A DNA stretch of 64,000 nt from Cristatella mucedo (GCA_009760855.2 WPIO01000140.1:62001-126000), one strand, 5' to 3'. Shown: positions 11,178-21,642, counted from the stretch's first letter. Numbers and translations: made by a program. The notes: a model not told the origin generated them from the sequence alone.

Positions 11178-11363
11178 ATGTTAATATCAGTTGAAAGTAC
11201 AGTATCAAAAATTGGTAGAAGAAAACGTTTTACTCTTCAATTAAATCTTAATTTAGTTTAAAAAATAGTAGATGTGTTTGATTATGATAAGATTACTAAA
11301 GAAGAATTTAATGAAACAGTAGTTGAACAAATAGATAGTCCAGATAATTCTAATCCTGCTTAA
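11178..11363 (+). pseudogene. Small viral ORF with one in-frame stop, unknown function
   Basis: ATG at 11,178 to TAA at 11,361-11,363, broken by one in-frame TAA near 11,260. The N-terminal part is basic (KIGRRKRFTL) and the C-terminal part acidic (EEFNETVVEQIDSPDN). Its end overlaps the end of the integrase gene, which is convergent on the other strand, by about 14 bases. This close packing is typical of the element. Family not recognised. Confidence 0.35.
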
Positions 11364-12254
11364 TCACTTGCAACTCCTCTCTTACAAAACTTCTTTTAAC
11401 ATCATTTATCCAAAAACTAACTGGTTTTTCTTTTAATACCATTATTCTAACAATACTATGCTTAGTTAAACTCCATATTTGATCTGTAGCTCTTCTTCTT
11501 TTTTCATCTCCTCCACCTGGTTTTCGTAAATATTTAAAAGTTGTTCCAAGTTCTAATAAATTTCCTTGTTCACCTACTTCTGTACTCCATTTCGGTTTCC
11601 ATAGTTTTACTAATTCTTTTTTATGGTTTTAGCAAGTTTTTCATAAGTTGTTCTTGTAACACTATTATTTAGATAATCAATAATCTTTGGTAAATTATCA
11701 ACCCAATCTTTGTTTCTAGTATAATCTCATATAGTAATACTTTCTAATTATCTTTCATATTGTGCAATAAATGCTCTCTCAGCTACTGTTTTATTAGTTC
11801 TTTCAACAAATGCAACACTCTTTTTACTAGTACCTTCTATAACACGTGTTTCATGTTTTTTCATTACTTTCGTGAACTCTCCTTTAAACTCTGATCCTAG
11901 ATCTACTGTTATCTTCTTTGGCCATTCTAAAGGTTTTTTACCCATAATGTCTGTTATTGCTTTTGTTACTTCTTTAGAAGACTTTGTTTTAAGTGGTCTT
12001 GAATCTCTATATCTACTAGCAACATCAATAACACTCAAAGCATATTTATATCCAGAATCATTTGGCATATACAAAATGTCCGCTTTATGATTTTCATTAT
12101 GTTCAACAATATTAAAGAAAACTTGCGGAATATCCTTAGGCTTTAGTTTGAATACTTGGCTTATATCTGAGACAGGATTGAATTTTCCTTCTTTTTTTCT
12201 TTCTTTTAGAGTTAAAAATGACATTCTATAGAGAATGGAAATATTTTGTGACAT
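11350..12254 (-). pseudogene. Polinton-type DDE integrase (rve family), frameshifted
   Basis: Retrovirus-like integrase that would insert the element's ends into host DNA. The core lies in the frame from 12,254 to 11,748: first Asp in KADILYMP, then GYKYALSVIDVASRY, second Asp in VDLGSEFKGEF, and Glu in VERTNKTVAE, with 32 residues between the last two. Stops follow ERAFIAQYER. A later frame (about 11,600-11,350) carries the C-terminal chromodomain/SH3-like part (GTTFKYLRKPGGG, SFVREELQVIK). At least two stops and one frameshift separate the parts, so the gene is dead. The start may be the ATG at 12,254 or the inner Met at 12,224; the longer start overlaps the divergent zinc-finger gene. Confidence 0.85.
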
Positions 12255-12932
12255 CTGTTCAATTACATTTAGTGAGTTGGAATACCTCGAATCAGGTCAT
12301 TCTAATTGTAAACCACATAAAAGATTGAGCTGCCTGAACGGTTTTAGGGGTGCGTGCATGCTCGCCTGGCCTACTGCCATGCGGGCGCATTCTGGTATGT
12401 TCCAGTCGAGCTCATCTGGGCTGGGCTGTGCAGTGCCGACTTCGGAAGCAGTCCATGCACGCGGCACGGCGCGAGTGGCCTCTGACCCACCAGCCGACTT
12501 GCTGTTGGCAAGTGCTTACGCCTATGCCCTCTTCGTAGAGCGATTTGTTCGTAGAGAGCGAACCAAAACAAAAGTATGAAATTCGTTGTGATATCTGTGA
12601 TCTTGATATGAATGAAACTGATTTTTATTCTAGTCTTATGCAAAATGATGAAGTAAGAATGTGTTCATATTGTAACATAAACTCTAATATATTTAAAAAA
12701 GAAAAAAAAACAACTAAATTACATTATTTAGTTAAGAAACACTTTAAAAAGGATGTTCTTCAACATCATGTTCACATCACTATTTAGATCATGAAGCTAT
12801 TTGTGATTTTTCAAGACTACTCCCATTAGTTAAAGGTAAACGTAAAACAACAAAGCTAAAAGAGTTGCAAGTGTTAATTGTTCATCTATACTTTTCAGGA
12901 AGCTACATAACTAACCAAGAGGTTTACCTTTA
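12236..12932 (+). pseudogene. Zinc-finger viral protein, split by a GC-rich insertion and frameshifted
   Basis: ATG at 12,236 begins MEIFCDICSITF..., with CxxC and downstream His/Cys (SGHSNCKPHK). The frame then runs into about 220 bases of GC-rich foreign sequence. It resumes near 12,560 with a second module of the same type (RCDICDLDMNETDF...CSYCN) and ends at 12,787. A further piece (DFSRLLPLVKGKRK, about 12,785-12,932) continues in another frame. Two repeated CxxC modules suggest a DNA- or protein-binding zinc protein. It is divergent from the integrase with overlapping 5' ends. The family is not recognised. Confidence 0.5.
12335..12556. mobile_element. GC-rich insertion inside the zinc-finger gene
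   Basis: About 220 bases of GC-rich sequence interrupt AT-rich coding sequence between two zinc modules. The change in composition at both sides is abrupt. GAGC occurs next to both borders and could be a short target duplication. No tRNA boxes, inverted termini or LINE tail were recognised, so the class of insert is open. Confidence 0.4.
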
Positions 12933-13002
12933 AATCTCTAAGATTATCAATGAAGTAATAATCAGTTGGTAAGTTACTAAAATGTGCATAATACTGTAAG
13001 TC

Positions 13003-13756
13003 TTATCCTCTATTTGTGGAAGTATTTATAGCTCTTATTTTACCAGATACAACAGTTGGATCACTACTAGGCCTAAGGAATACAAAATTAGATGAACTAA
13101 CAACCATAACACTTATTAATATTACTGGTGGAGTTGTTTTATATATCCATGAATATGATGTTGATAGATTTATAATTGAATTCAGAGATTTAGGATTCAT
13201 TGAGATCGATATTACTCCTGTTATTTTTTTACTGTTTTATCAACATAAGATTTAGTTGCAACATCAGAAGGATTAACAGGATAAGCAACATTTCTTATTG
13301 AATTTCTACCCATATTTATATTTTCTGCTGAAGAATAAGCTTTTAGTAAAACATCTCTTTATTCCACCATAAGTAACACAATAATCATCATTTAATACTA
13401 CTGGATTACCATTACCTGAATTCCAATATGTTGATGTTATAGCATAACTATTCATGTTCAAAACCCCTGACATTGTATCACCTGTTTTTTTTAACATAAC
13501 TATTTATCTGACTAACATTAACATTATCATTAGGACTAACGCCTTCTCCAAGATTTGTAATAGGTTTAACAGCAAGATTTAATTATGCTTCTGAATTAAA
13601 AACAAAGTTTGCATCTGCATAAGATTATGTTACAGCATCCGCATCATAAACAGGATCACTCATATTTATAATTACATTTCTATTTGCATTAAGATCTGAT
13701 AGTATACTACCATTAATTATTGATACATAATAATCAGCATGAATCTTTGCATTCAT
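13003..13756 (-). pseudogene. Viral fibre gene with phage-tail-fibre-like repeats, frameshifted
   Basis: Reads from ATG 13,756 through at least three frames. It contains repeats of the type found in phage tail fibres: KKTGDTMSGVLNMNSYAI, then ENINMGRNSIRNVAYPVNPS followed by SYVDKTVKK. Further repeats upstream are less regular (DPVYDADAVT, GVSPNDNVNV). The last frame ends at 13,003. The general pattern, G-D-T-M-S-G then hydrophobic/Asn and a Y-V-D end, fits a trimeric receptor-binding fibre; that role is inferred. Frameshifts fall near 13,490, 13,350 and in the A-run at about 13,225, and two in-frame TAA codons occur near 13,620 and 13,580. A second, larger fibre-like gene is at 25,349-27,868. 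Confidence 0.6.
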
Positions 13757-14693
13757 TTGTATATTTATTAATCAAAACTTTTGGTCTATCTAACACTTCT
13801 CTAACAACTGCAACTATTCTTGCAAATCTACCATAATCTTCTTCTACTACTACTTGTATTTCTCTCAAACTCAGAGTTGCTGTCCCATTCCTCCGCTTAA
13901 AGACAGTTGGCGACACAAGCTTTAGCTCTGCAGGTCCTAGACTGTGGAACTCGCTTCCACAATTCTTACGCAACGATATCTACTCTCCAACTGCCGAGTA
14001 TGGCACATCTTTTTCAGCGGTCCTGAACTGCTACTTCTATGCTACTCACTACCTCAACTGCTCTCCTAACTCTGCTATGCTTCCCACTTTCTTTTTGTTG
14101 CGTGAGACGAAGTCTATTGGCTACCGAATGCGTACCGAAAGCCGCTTAGGCTGTGAGTTCGCTATAAAAACTCTCCTGCGTAACACCCACATGGTCTTTA
14201 TGACTTTATGGAGTTACTGACGGAGATACATTACATAAAAGCATCTACTTAATTTTAAAACATGTAATCCAAGTAAACACTGAGCTAAGTATTGTTTTGG
14301 AATAAATTCTTCAACTATGCTTCTACTCCATAAATCTTGTATGTCTACTAGTGAAACTTCATCAATTATTCCGTCGAGTGAATATCTATAAACTCCATCA
14401 CTAGTGAAACCAGCATTTGCATTCTCTATCTTTCACTCAAGTTTCATTTCTAGAAATTTAGCAGCAATAGGTTCAAATTCCTTACCAAACAACATTTGAG
14501 GAAATTTCATAGGTAAACTATTAGCAATATATTTCTTATATTTTCTATTTGCAATTAATTCTATATCAAAATATATTTGGGAACCAAATATCATATCATT
14601 ACCTAAAACATAATAGACTTCTGATCCGCCAATATTCAATAACGTAGATTTTTGCCAATCATCTGATCCTTAAACAAAATTTGTGTTTTGCAT
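13734..14693 (-). pseudogene. Unknown viral gene, split by a LINE
   Basis: From ATG 14,693 the frame encodes a mixed polar protein (GGSEVYYVLGNDMIFGSQIY; IANSLPMKFPQMLFGKEFEP) with in-frame stops near 14,670 and 14,435. It runs into a family-B LINE at 13,870-14,237. After the LINE it ends as REIQVVVEEDYGRFARIVAV and stops at 13,734-13,736, overlapping the start of the fibre gene. It lies directly after the capsid gene in the same direction, so a virion role is plausible but unproven. No family recognised. Confidence 0.4.
13870..14237 (+). mobile_element. LINE family B 3' end inserted in a viral gene
   Basis: Encodes VPFLRLKTVGDTSFSSAGPR and LWNSLPQFLRND and ends in the B signature (GAGTTACTGACGGAGATACA). 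It is 5'-truncated, plus strand, and interrupts the viral reading frame on the minus strand. It therefore inserted after the viral element joined the genome. Confidence 0.75.
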
Positions 14694-15204
14694 TATATTC
14701 TGTTTATAAAATTGTATTTATATGTTTGATCCATCATAAACAAATGTTCCTTTTCTACAAGTAAAGTTTGATCCATTACCATTAGATGCCAATTCAGCAG
14801 TATTCTCATAGATAGTCAAATAGTGAAGAATGATTGTTGTAGCAGGAATTGCAGCAGCAGCAGGAACAGCTCCCACAGCAGCAACAGCATCTTTAGCAAC
14901 AGGAATCAAACTATTGAATTCAGCTGTTACATCAAGTTGAGATGTTACTCTAAGAGGCTCATCGTCGTATTGCAGATCAATCACGTGAATAGTATAACAG
15001 AGAGCCACTCAGGGAAAGTAACTCCGACAGGTTCAGTTACTTCATTCAATCCAAGATATTGTTTTCTGAATGTAGTGAAATCTAGATGAGCTGTTGAGTA
15101 CTTTCCATCTCTCGGATAAAAGCTTCTTGCTACAGCTGGATATTGTTTTGATCCATTAGCAAGCACAGAAACTTACTTAATATCACAGTGATTAAATGTG
15201 CTAG

Positions 15205-15694
15205 CATTGTCAGTATATACGCTGACCCACAAGGCTCGCCACGGCTTGGCTCCTTCGTACCTAGCTGAACTGCTGCATCATTTTCAGCCTGTTCGCGCCC
15301 TCGGGTCCTGTGTGGACAATAAATTAGCCGTTCCACTCCTCCGCTTAAAGACCGTTGGCGACAGAAGCCTTAGCTCGGCAGATCCTAGACTGTGGAACTC
15401 GCTCCCCCCAATTCTTGCGGAACGACGACTACTCTCCTGCTGCCGACTATGACACATCATTTTCGGCGGTCCTGAGCTGCTACTTTCATGCTACTCACTA
15501 CCTTAACTGCTCTCCTGCCTCTGCTATACTTCCTATTTTCTCTTTGTTGCGTGAGACGAAGTCTTTTGGCTACCGAACGCGTACCAAAAGCCACTTAGGC
15601 TGTGAATTCGCTATAGAAAAACTCCTGCGTAATACGCACATGGTCTTTATGACTTTGTGGAGTTACAGACGGTGATACATTACATTACATTACA
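15205..15694 (+). mobile_element. LINE family B inserted in the capsid gene
   Basis: Encodes ARHGLAPSYLAELLHHF and VGDRSLSSADPRLWNSLPP and ends with the B 3' block followed by (ATTAC)n at about 15,680-15,694. TAGCAT occurs just before the 5' side (about 15,203) and again just after the tail (about 15,697), a possible target-site duplication. Plus strand, 5'-truncated. Confidence 0.75.
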
Positions 15695-15858
15695 TATTAG
15701 CATACTTTTATGCAGCAACAATCAACCATCTTATTTTATCAATGCTATTTTGAACAGATTAAATTCTAGTATATTTTAGACCTTGATTGAAGTTTGTTAG
15801 TCGTATTCTCGTATCGCCTAACTCTGTAGATAGGTTTTAGTTTATTTGCTTTATCACT

Positions 15859-16000
15859 GCCGAGCTGGTTTGGTCTAGCGGTTAAGGTGCTCGCCCAGAC
15901 CAAGGTCTGACTGAGGTCGTGGGCTCGAGCCCCGAGGCATTTGTGAAGCGCATGAATAGAGATTAAGTTCTCTTGGGGCGCTATATAAATGAATTATATT
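15859..16000 (+). mobile_element. tRNA-derived SINE with a LINE-A-like 3' end
   Basis: The head resembles a tRNA gene, with a box A-like TGGTCTAGCGGTTAAGG and a box B-like GGCTCGAGCCC, in correct order and spacing for an internal Pol III promoter. The tail (AAGCGCATGAATAGAGATTA, then GTTCTCTTGGGGCGCTATAT) matches the family-A LINE 3' end (AAGCGCCTAGAGAGAGATTA). This is the classic arrangement in which a SINE borrows the tail that its partner LINE RT recognises. It is not a working tRNA: no foldable acceptor stem pairs across the head. It lies inside the viral capsid gene. Confidence 0.65.
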
Positions 16001-17047
16001 AATGTATCACTAATAATATCAGCAAGATACCTTTGAATGTTTATCATTGGAGTAAAACATGGAACCATCAGTCATTTTTGACATGGTAATTCTGAATGCA
16101 ATCCAAGTACCGTTTCCAGCACTAGTACTAGTTTTAGTTTTAGTTTTTTCTAGCACTAGTACTAGTACTAGTTTCCAGTACTAGCAACACCTCTACTTAC
16201 AAGAGTATTAGCATCCCCAGATGCACCAGTCATAATCGCATCAAAATCATTTTCACCATCTCGAGTCATTTTTAGAGTAAATGGAACATTATAAAGAATT
16301 TTGTTCATATCAGCACAGAAACCAGAGAGTCTCGATAGCGGCAGTGATATACTGAATGTACCTTGATTATCAGCAAGAATATTAGACAAACTCCTTCTAT
16401 AAACAAAACTAATGTTTGAAGAAGTTACTGGTGAAGCAGGAGGGCTAGTATAGGGACAACTAACAGGATTAACAGTATTAGCAGCAGCATTAAAGACATA
16501 TCATCAATTGAACTAGCCTCATCTTCTTTCCAACCAGTTGCAGGTCCTTCAGTTCTATTATAATCATTTGGATAACAAAGTAAGCCCATGAGTGTTGAAA
16601 CAGCTCCAGCTCCTTTTTGGAGCAAAACACTTTCTATTTCTTCATTACCAAGTCTATCTCTCATTGAACTAAACATCCATGCTCCAGCATTATTAACAAA
16701 TCTAGCAGCAAGATTTCTGCTAGGAGCAGCATTAGCACCACCAACAAACTGTTTGCACTTGCAGTTGATGTTCGAGTAGAAGAGATGAATCAGAAAGAAC
16801 ATAACACGTTTTTGGTTCACCAGACACAATAAATGTTATCAGTTTGTCTGCAATGCTATCAGTTTCAATTCCATTTGTTTGGTAAAATTCTCTTAATTGA
16901 TAGTCACTAATGTCATAATTAGGAAAACAAGGATCAGTAAGTTCTAGTAAGTTCTAGTGTCAATAGGAGCACTTGCCATTTCTTCTCTATGTAACAAACT
17001 AAAAACTAATTTCTACTTTGAATATATAATCCAGCTCCTATTTTTTC

Positions 17048-17593
17048 TTATGTTGCTAGCATTACCACCATAGCCCTTTCAACAGCTGGTACAACAGCTT
17101 TCTCTTTTATTACTTTCTCAATTTCTATATACGCTTTGGGATCATTCTCTTTAAGAGTTTCAGAGTAGTCTTCTACTTCTTTCATCGCTGTTTTATGTTT
17201 CGTTTTACTCTTTGGTTTGAGTTTATCAAGCATAGCATGGTTAATTTCAAGATCCATCTCTTTTATCTTTCTATCATAATCTTCTTCTTCCTTACGTTTC
17301 TCTAGTTCCTATTCTAGTTGTTTCTTTATTTTCTCTTCTTCAAGTTTATCATCTAGTTCTCATGTTTTTAAAGCATAATCTAGATTTACTTTTTCTTTCT
17401 TTGTTTGTAATTCAAGTAGTTTTCTTGCTTGATGCATCTTCATTCCTTTGTTAACAATGTTCATACTGAGACCTGTTAGTCCAGTTGTTACATGTGCCAC
17501 TTTACCAACACCAATTACTTTATCTTGTACTCCTAATCCATGGTATTTACTTCCTTGTATTCTACCATGTCCCATTCTAGCATAGCTACCCAT
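17048..17593 (-). pseudogene. Lys/Glu-rich coiled-coil viral protein with in-frame stops
   Basis: One frame from ATG 17,593 to the stop at 17,048, interrupted by in-frame stops near 17,360 and 17,310. The N-terminus is Gly-rich (MGSYARMGHGRIQGSKYHGL) with a hydrophobic stretch. The rest is highly charged and heptad-like (KLEEEKIKK, EKRKEEEDYDRKIKEMD), predicting a long coiled coil. About 180 residues. It lies immediately upstream of the capsid gene in the same direction, suggesting a virion or scaffold role; that is inference. No family recognised. Confidence 0.45.
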
Positions 17594-17750
17594 TGCTCCA
17601 TATTACTTTGAAATTTCTATTGGTGCAAGTACATCAGAAATAGAATTAACTTTTTTTCATTTGATCCGTTCAACTAATTTTGGAAGTACTTATTGAATCT
17701 ATATCACCACATGTTGGTAAGTAAAATATATTTGGAATATGTAGATCAAC

Positions 17751-18435
17751 TTAATCTCCAAAATTAATATCATCAATATCAATAATATATAAAGATGAAG
17801 ATTTTTGTAGATAACCTGGTATTATTTCTATATAACTTTTTAATAGATCAACTAAATCACAATCAACACTTATCCATCTTATTCCTTTATTATCGGGTAA
17901 CACCATTTTGTTCCACGCTTTATAAATTCTAGAGTAGCACATTGCTTTTTCTATTAATTCATAAGGAGTTCCACCTACAAGAGTAGGATCCAATGTTCCT
18001 TGTTGATTTGAGTTGAAACCTAATGTATTTTCAATTGAATTTACAACTCCAGCAGCATTACTGGTGTTACTTACATTGTTATTCCATCATCAGTATCAAC
18101 ACTAATTATTATTCCAGTTGAATTTCTTCTAGTGCTGTCATAAAATGCACTAGGTTTTACTATAGCTAAAGCATTAATAATTACTGCAACAATTTTATTT
18201 GTTTCGTAATATCCAGCTGGAACTGTAATTGAAGAGTTTACTAAATATACTAGATTGTATCTAAATCAAAGTCATCATTTAATACAGAAAAAACATGTCA
18301 TATAACTGTATTATTACAAGTAAACTCTCCTCTACGCAATCCGACTTTATTATAACCAGAGTTTGAACTAAGAATAATTGGTGGTACTAATGTTTTTGAA
18401 TCATAGCTAGTAGTTCCCGTCAATCTTATAGGCAT
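17751..18435 (-). pseudogene. Penton-like structural protein candidate 2, frameshifted
   Basis: ATG at 18,435 starts a frame with MPIRLTGTTSYDSKTLVPPI and VGLRRGEFTCNNTVI, then stops. A shifted frame carries SITVPAGYYETNKIVAVI, and a third frame (17,993-17,751) ends the gene. It follows the other jelly-roll candidate (18,443-19,316) with only seven bases between them. Both contain an LGF motif about mid-protein and similar beta-rich segments, so they may be diverged duplicates of a penton or minor capsid protein. The order penton-like, coiled coil, capsid fits a morphogenesis block. Weakly supported. Confidence 0.35.
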
Positions 18436-18442
18436 TCTTATA

Positions 18443-19316
18443 TTAAAATTCAAAAATTTCTATAACAATGGTTATTTGTTGTGAACTAAAATCTAATAAA
18501 TTTAAATTCTGATCTGTAACAGTTATTACTATATCAGAAATAGAATCTCCAACAATATTATGGTATTCAAGAGTATCTGTTTCATATATCATTTGTTCCC
18601 GAGGATATGAATTGTGAGTAAAACTTCTTAATACTTGTGTTTCAGTTCCATTTAGATAACTTGTTCCACTAGCAACTATATTGCAACTTACAAGTATTAG
18701 ATTTATTGTTAAAGTCAAAACTTTATCTCCAGAAGTAAATTTAACATTTGGTGTACAAACAACAGGGGTAATATTAGGATACATCATTTTAAAGTTTGGG
18801 TCCGTTGTATAAGTAGGACTAGTAAAACCAAGATTACTAGAAATAGTAGACTTACTAGCAAGAAATGTCCAACCAACAGGCATACAAACCCAAGAATTAG
18901 CAGTAGCAGAGTCAACACCTAAAACAAACTTATTGGTGGCTGCTCCAGATTGTGTAATTAAATTGCTAATTATATCTGCAATACCAATGTTCATATCATC
19001 TGTAGTAGGAGTATAATTTCTAGGTTTAATTGTTATGGTTTGTTCTGATCCACCTGTAGCTCTGTAAAAAAAAAAAGTTTTATTACAAGTAGTTATATTT
19101 TATATAGTTAGTACCAGTGAACTTCTTAAAACATATTTTGAGCTTTCTGTTTCCTAATTTAATAGGATCATTTACATGTACTTTAATTGGATTAGTAGTT
19201 CCAGTTATATTAAATATATATCCATCTGTACCTGCTTGACTAGTATTCTTAAATCCTTCAAAACTTTTATAGAAATCTCGTGCAACTTTCAAAAGATCAC
19301 TCATTCTAGATGTCAT
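18443..19316 (-). pseudogene. Penton-like (single jelly-roll) structural protein candidate 1
   Basis: The N-terminal part starts at ATG 19,316 (MTSRMSDLLKVARDFYKSFE) and is beta-rich. A frameshift in a T-run (A-run on the plus strand at about 19,066-19,076) separates it from a 183-codon open frame (18,994-18,443). That frame ends in SDIVITVTDQNLNLLDFSSQ followed by a final beta strand. A terminal 'ITD-x-nG-x-x-ldF' pattern followed by a last strand is, to my knowledge, typical of minor capsid/penton-like proteins of Polintons. About 275-290 residues in all. The assignment rests on that pattern and on position beside the capsid gene. Confidence 0.4.
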
Positions 19317-19341
19317 GCAAAAGTTTATTTATCTTTGTAAT

Positions 19342-20470
19342 TTAATATTTTGGAATTTTTCTAGACTTAGCAAGAAAATCAACAGCAGCACTCATTGAAC
19401 TTACCACTCCTGTATTTCCAGCAGCAAGTTCACGCAACCATAAATCAATCTTATCAAATACTTCTTTATCACTACTTACTAATAGTGGTATTACTTCTAT
19501 GGCTCCAGCCTATCTGTCAGATATACTACCCTATCAGGCCAAGCATCGTACCACCCGCCTTTCGGAATCCAACAGTCTAGAAATACCTCATACAAACCTT
19601 AAATCCTTTGGAGGCCGTGCATTTAGTTAGTATGCTCCCAAAGCCTGGAACTCCCTCCCGACCTGCGTCAGAGCATCCCCTGACCTGACCACATTTAAAA
19701 GGAACCTAAAAACACACCTATTTAGGACAGCATTTAGTGGGTCCCTGTTATTCGTCCTTGATGTGCTTATGCGTGCTGACACTGTGCATGCTGCCACTAA
19801 CCACATTTGCATGCTGACCCTGTGCATGTCACCTCTAACCATATTATTCATTTCGTTTGTTTTTCAAGCATTATTTCACTTACCATTCAATTGCATTTCA
19901 CTTTACAGCAAATGTAAAGCGCCTAGAGAGAGATTAAGTTCTCTAAGGGCGCTTTATCAAGTGAATTATTATTATTATTATTATTATTCCTTGACCAACT
20001 TTTTCTTCTGGTTTAAACTTTGGTTTAAGATAATCAAGGATTATTTCTTCTCGTGATCTTTTCGTTTTTGAATATAATTCTGTACAAGTATTGAAAAGAG
20101 CTCCATCGAATCGTATTTTATTTTTTCATTAACATTTTGCATACTATTTCTTACATTGTCAGATGCATCACCTTTAGATATAAGTTCAACAAGAATTTCT
20201 TTAACATTAACTACTGAAGGAGGAGCAGCAACTGCAAATGTTTCAACTTCTTTTAATTCCTGCATGTTTGCTGTTTTTTGATGAACCATTTAATGGATGA
20301 ACATTAAGAGAATCAGCAATAAATTTACAAGTTTCTTTAAGGTATATCATTGTTCCATTATTAGGTGTGTTTGTAATTGCAGCGTTAGTTATGTTAATGC
20401 TTTTTTGGACGTCCTTTGTTAAATGATTCAATCGATCTATTAAAAGCTCTTGAAATATCTGGTGTGGATT
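19342..20470 (-). pseudogene. Unknown viral gene, split by a LINE
   Basis: Begins in the region around 20,470 (start uncertain) and reads HLTKDVQKSINITNAAITNT and YLKETCKFIADSLN. After a frameshift near 20,285 it continues as KEVETFAVAAPPSVVNVKEI and DSMELFSILVQNYIQKRKDH. A family-A LINE then interrupts (19,498-19,988). The frame resumes as DLWLRELAAGNTGVVSSMSA and ends at 19,342. It is mostly helical and charged. It lies between the ATPase/helical pair and the penton-like genes, all on the minus strand. Family not recognised. Confidence 0.4.
19498..19988 (+). mobile_element. LINE family A 3' end inserted in a viral gene
   Basis: 5'-truncated copy starting at ATGGCTCCAGCCTATCTGTC, encoding APAYLSDILPYQAK, then the 3' UTR and (ATT)n at 19,965-19,988. 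It interrupts the minus-strand viral gene whose frame continues on both sides, so it postdates integration of the virus. Confidence 0.8.
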
Positions 20471-20497
20471 TTTTTCTATTGTTTTTTTGTGCTTAAT

Positions 20498-20930
20498 CTA
20501 ATACTTTTTTATTTTTTCTTTATATCCCAATATATTTTTTAATTGATCTTTATATTCTGAATCCCTACTTTCCATCAAACTTCTTAGTTTATTTCTATAT
20601 TCAAACACATGTAGACTCAAAGCTTTTTGTATTTCTTCTCTCTTCATTTCTATAGCAAGTTTAGGTCTAATTTGTTTTAGTTTGTCAATGACAACTTCTC
20701 CTGAGTTCTTCTTCTTTTGGTCTTTCCATCGCATTTTCATTTAATTCATGTTCTACTCTATCTCCTGCAACCATTTCTGCTTCAGTTCTTTGTATTTCTT
20801 GACCATTGTCAAGTATAATAGCAACACATAATTATTCTAATTTTCCAAGTGTATTTTGTAAATCAGTTGCTTCTTGAACACTTCCTTTATAAGGTTTATT
20901 TGTACTTGCGTATATATTTCCATTAATCAT
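20498..20930 (-). pseudogene. Unknown viral helical protein, one stop and one frameshift
   Basis: ATG at 20,930 (MINGNIYASTNKPYKGSVQE) runs with one in-frame stop near 20,833 into a charged region (ENAMERPKEEE). It then passes by frameshift near 20,710 into the overlapping frame 20,740-20,498, which is rich in Lys, Arg and Glu (KLAIEMKREEIQKALSLHVF) and ends KEKIKKY. About 140 residues. It starts three bases upstream of where the ATPase gene stops, consistent with a tight gene cluster. Function unknown. Confidence 0.4.
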
Positions 20931-20932
20931 TC

Positions 20933-21627
20933 CTATAGAAAATTAGAAATAGTTACTAATTGTTTACCTGTATTATCAATAGACCAAAACCTTCCTTCTG
21001 ATTCAGTTTTAGGTAAATCAATAATAAAATATCCAAATATATATTCCTCTACAAAAATTAACCCATTCTTTGAAATGCGTCTTTTCTATATCACCAACAT
21101 ATGCATCAAGAATATACTCAATATCAGTATAATTTTATTCAAAGATTATAACCATGTTTATATTGTATCTGATTTCTCGTCTAGGAATATTAGTAAATCC
21201 TTGAGCAAGATCAAATATGTTCAATCCTTTGTGTCTACCTCTAGTAAAAGAATCTAAAATCTTTGATCGTTCTTCTTTCATTAAATCATCAAGTACAACA
21301 ACATTCTTACAGTTCTTACATTAGTCAACTTCAGGCATAGCATCAATGCCATTAACCCACACATACGAGTGATTATCTCTAGTCATTGACATAAGACCTC
21401 GATTTAACTTTTGATCTAAGCTTGAAGCAATGATTGTACAGGTATCATAGCTTAACATTCCATAAAATATCTAATTCATTAGTAACTATGATTTACCTGC
21501 ACCACTTGGTCCAAGTACTAATGCTCTAATAGGAACTTTAGGCAACGGTTCTTTATGACAAATATCTCCATCATGTCCAAAATTAAAACCTCTACCTCTT
21601 AACGTCCTTCTATACTCAAAAAGTTAT
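20933..21627 (-). pseudogene. DNA-packaging ATPase (FtsK/HerA-type), decayed
   Basis: Pumps the viral genome into preformed capsids in adenovirus-, Polinton- and NCLDV-type systems. Walker A is intact (RALVLGPSGAGKS, near 21,500), and a TAG follows at once. Walker B is seen as NVVVLDDLMKEE (about 21,290), followed by the conserved SFTRGRHKG and FDLAQGFTNIPRREIRYN blocks. The C-terminal part (FGYFIIDLPKTE) is in another frame near 21,030. At least three in-frame stops and one frameshift are present, and no ATG remains at the 5' end. About 230 residues, a normal length for the family. It is divergent from the small basic gene and protease on the other strand. Confidence 0.85.
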
Positions 21628-21642
21628 TTTACATTTATAGAT

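Larger units (their letters stand above)
14718..16979 (-). pseudogene. Major capsid protein (double jelly-roll type), split by a LINE and a SINE
   Basis: Main shell protein of Polinton virions. The start chosen is ATG 16,979 (MASAPIDTRTY). Recognisable parts in order are a gly/ala-rich N-terminal segment (about 16,760-16,620; GWKEDE near 16,525), then GTFSISLPLSRLSGFCADMN and FTLKMTRDGENDFDAIMTG (16,345-16,225). These are characteristic of the second jelly roll in this family. The C-terminal part (15,166-14,718) has SFYPRDGKYS and TTFRKQYLGLNE. A tRNA-derived SINE (15,859-16,000) and a LINE (15,205-15,694) interrupt it, and there are several frameshifts. Without the insertions about 1.6 kb remains, near the usual 500-600 residues of Polinton capsid proteins. 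Assigned from family motifs only. Confidence 0.7.

Noticed and set aside
15859-15945. Possible functional tRNA gene
   Set aside because: Pol III boxes are present, but the ends do not form an acceptor stem and a LINE-like tail follows, so it is a SINE.
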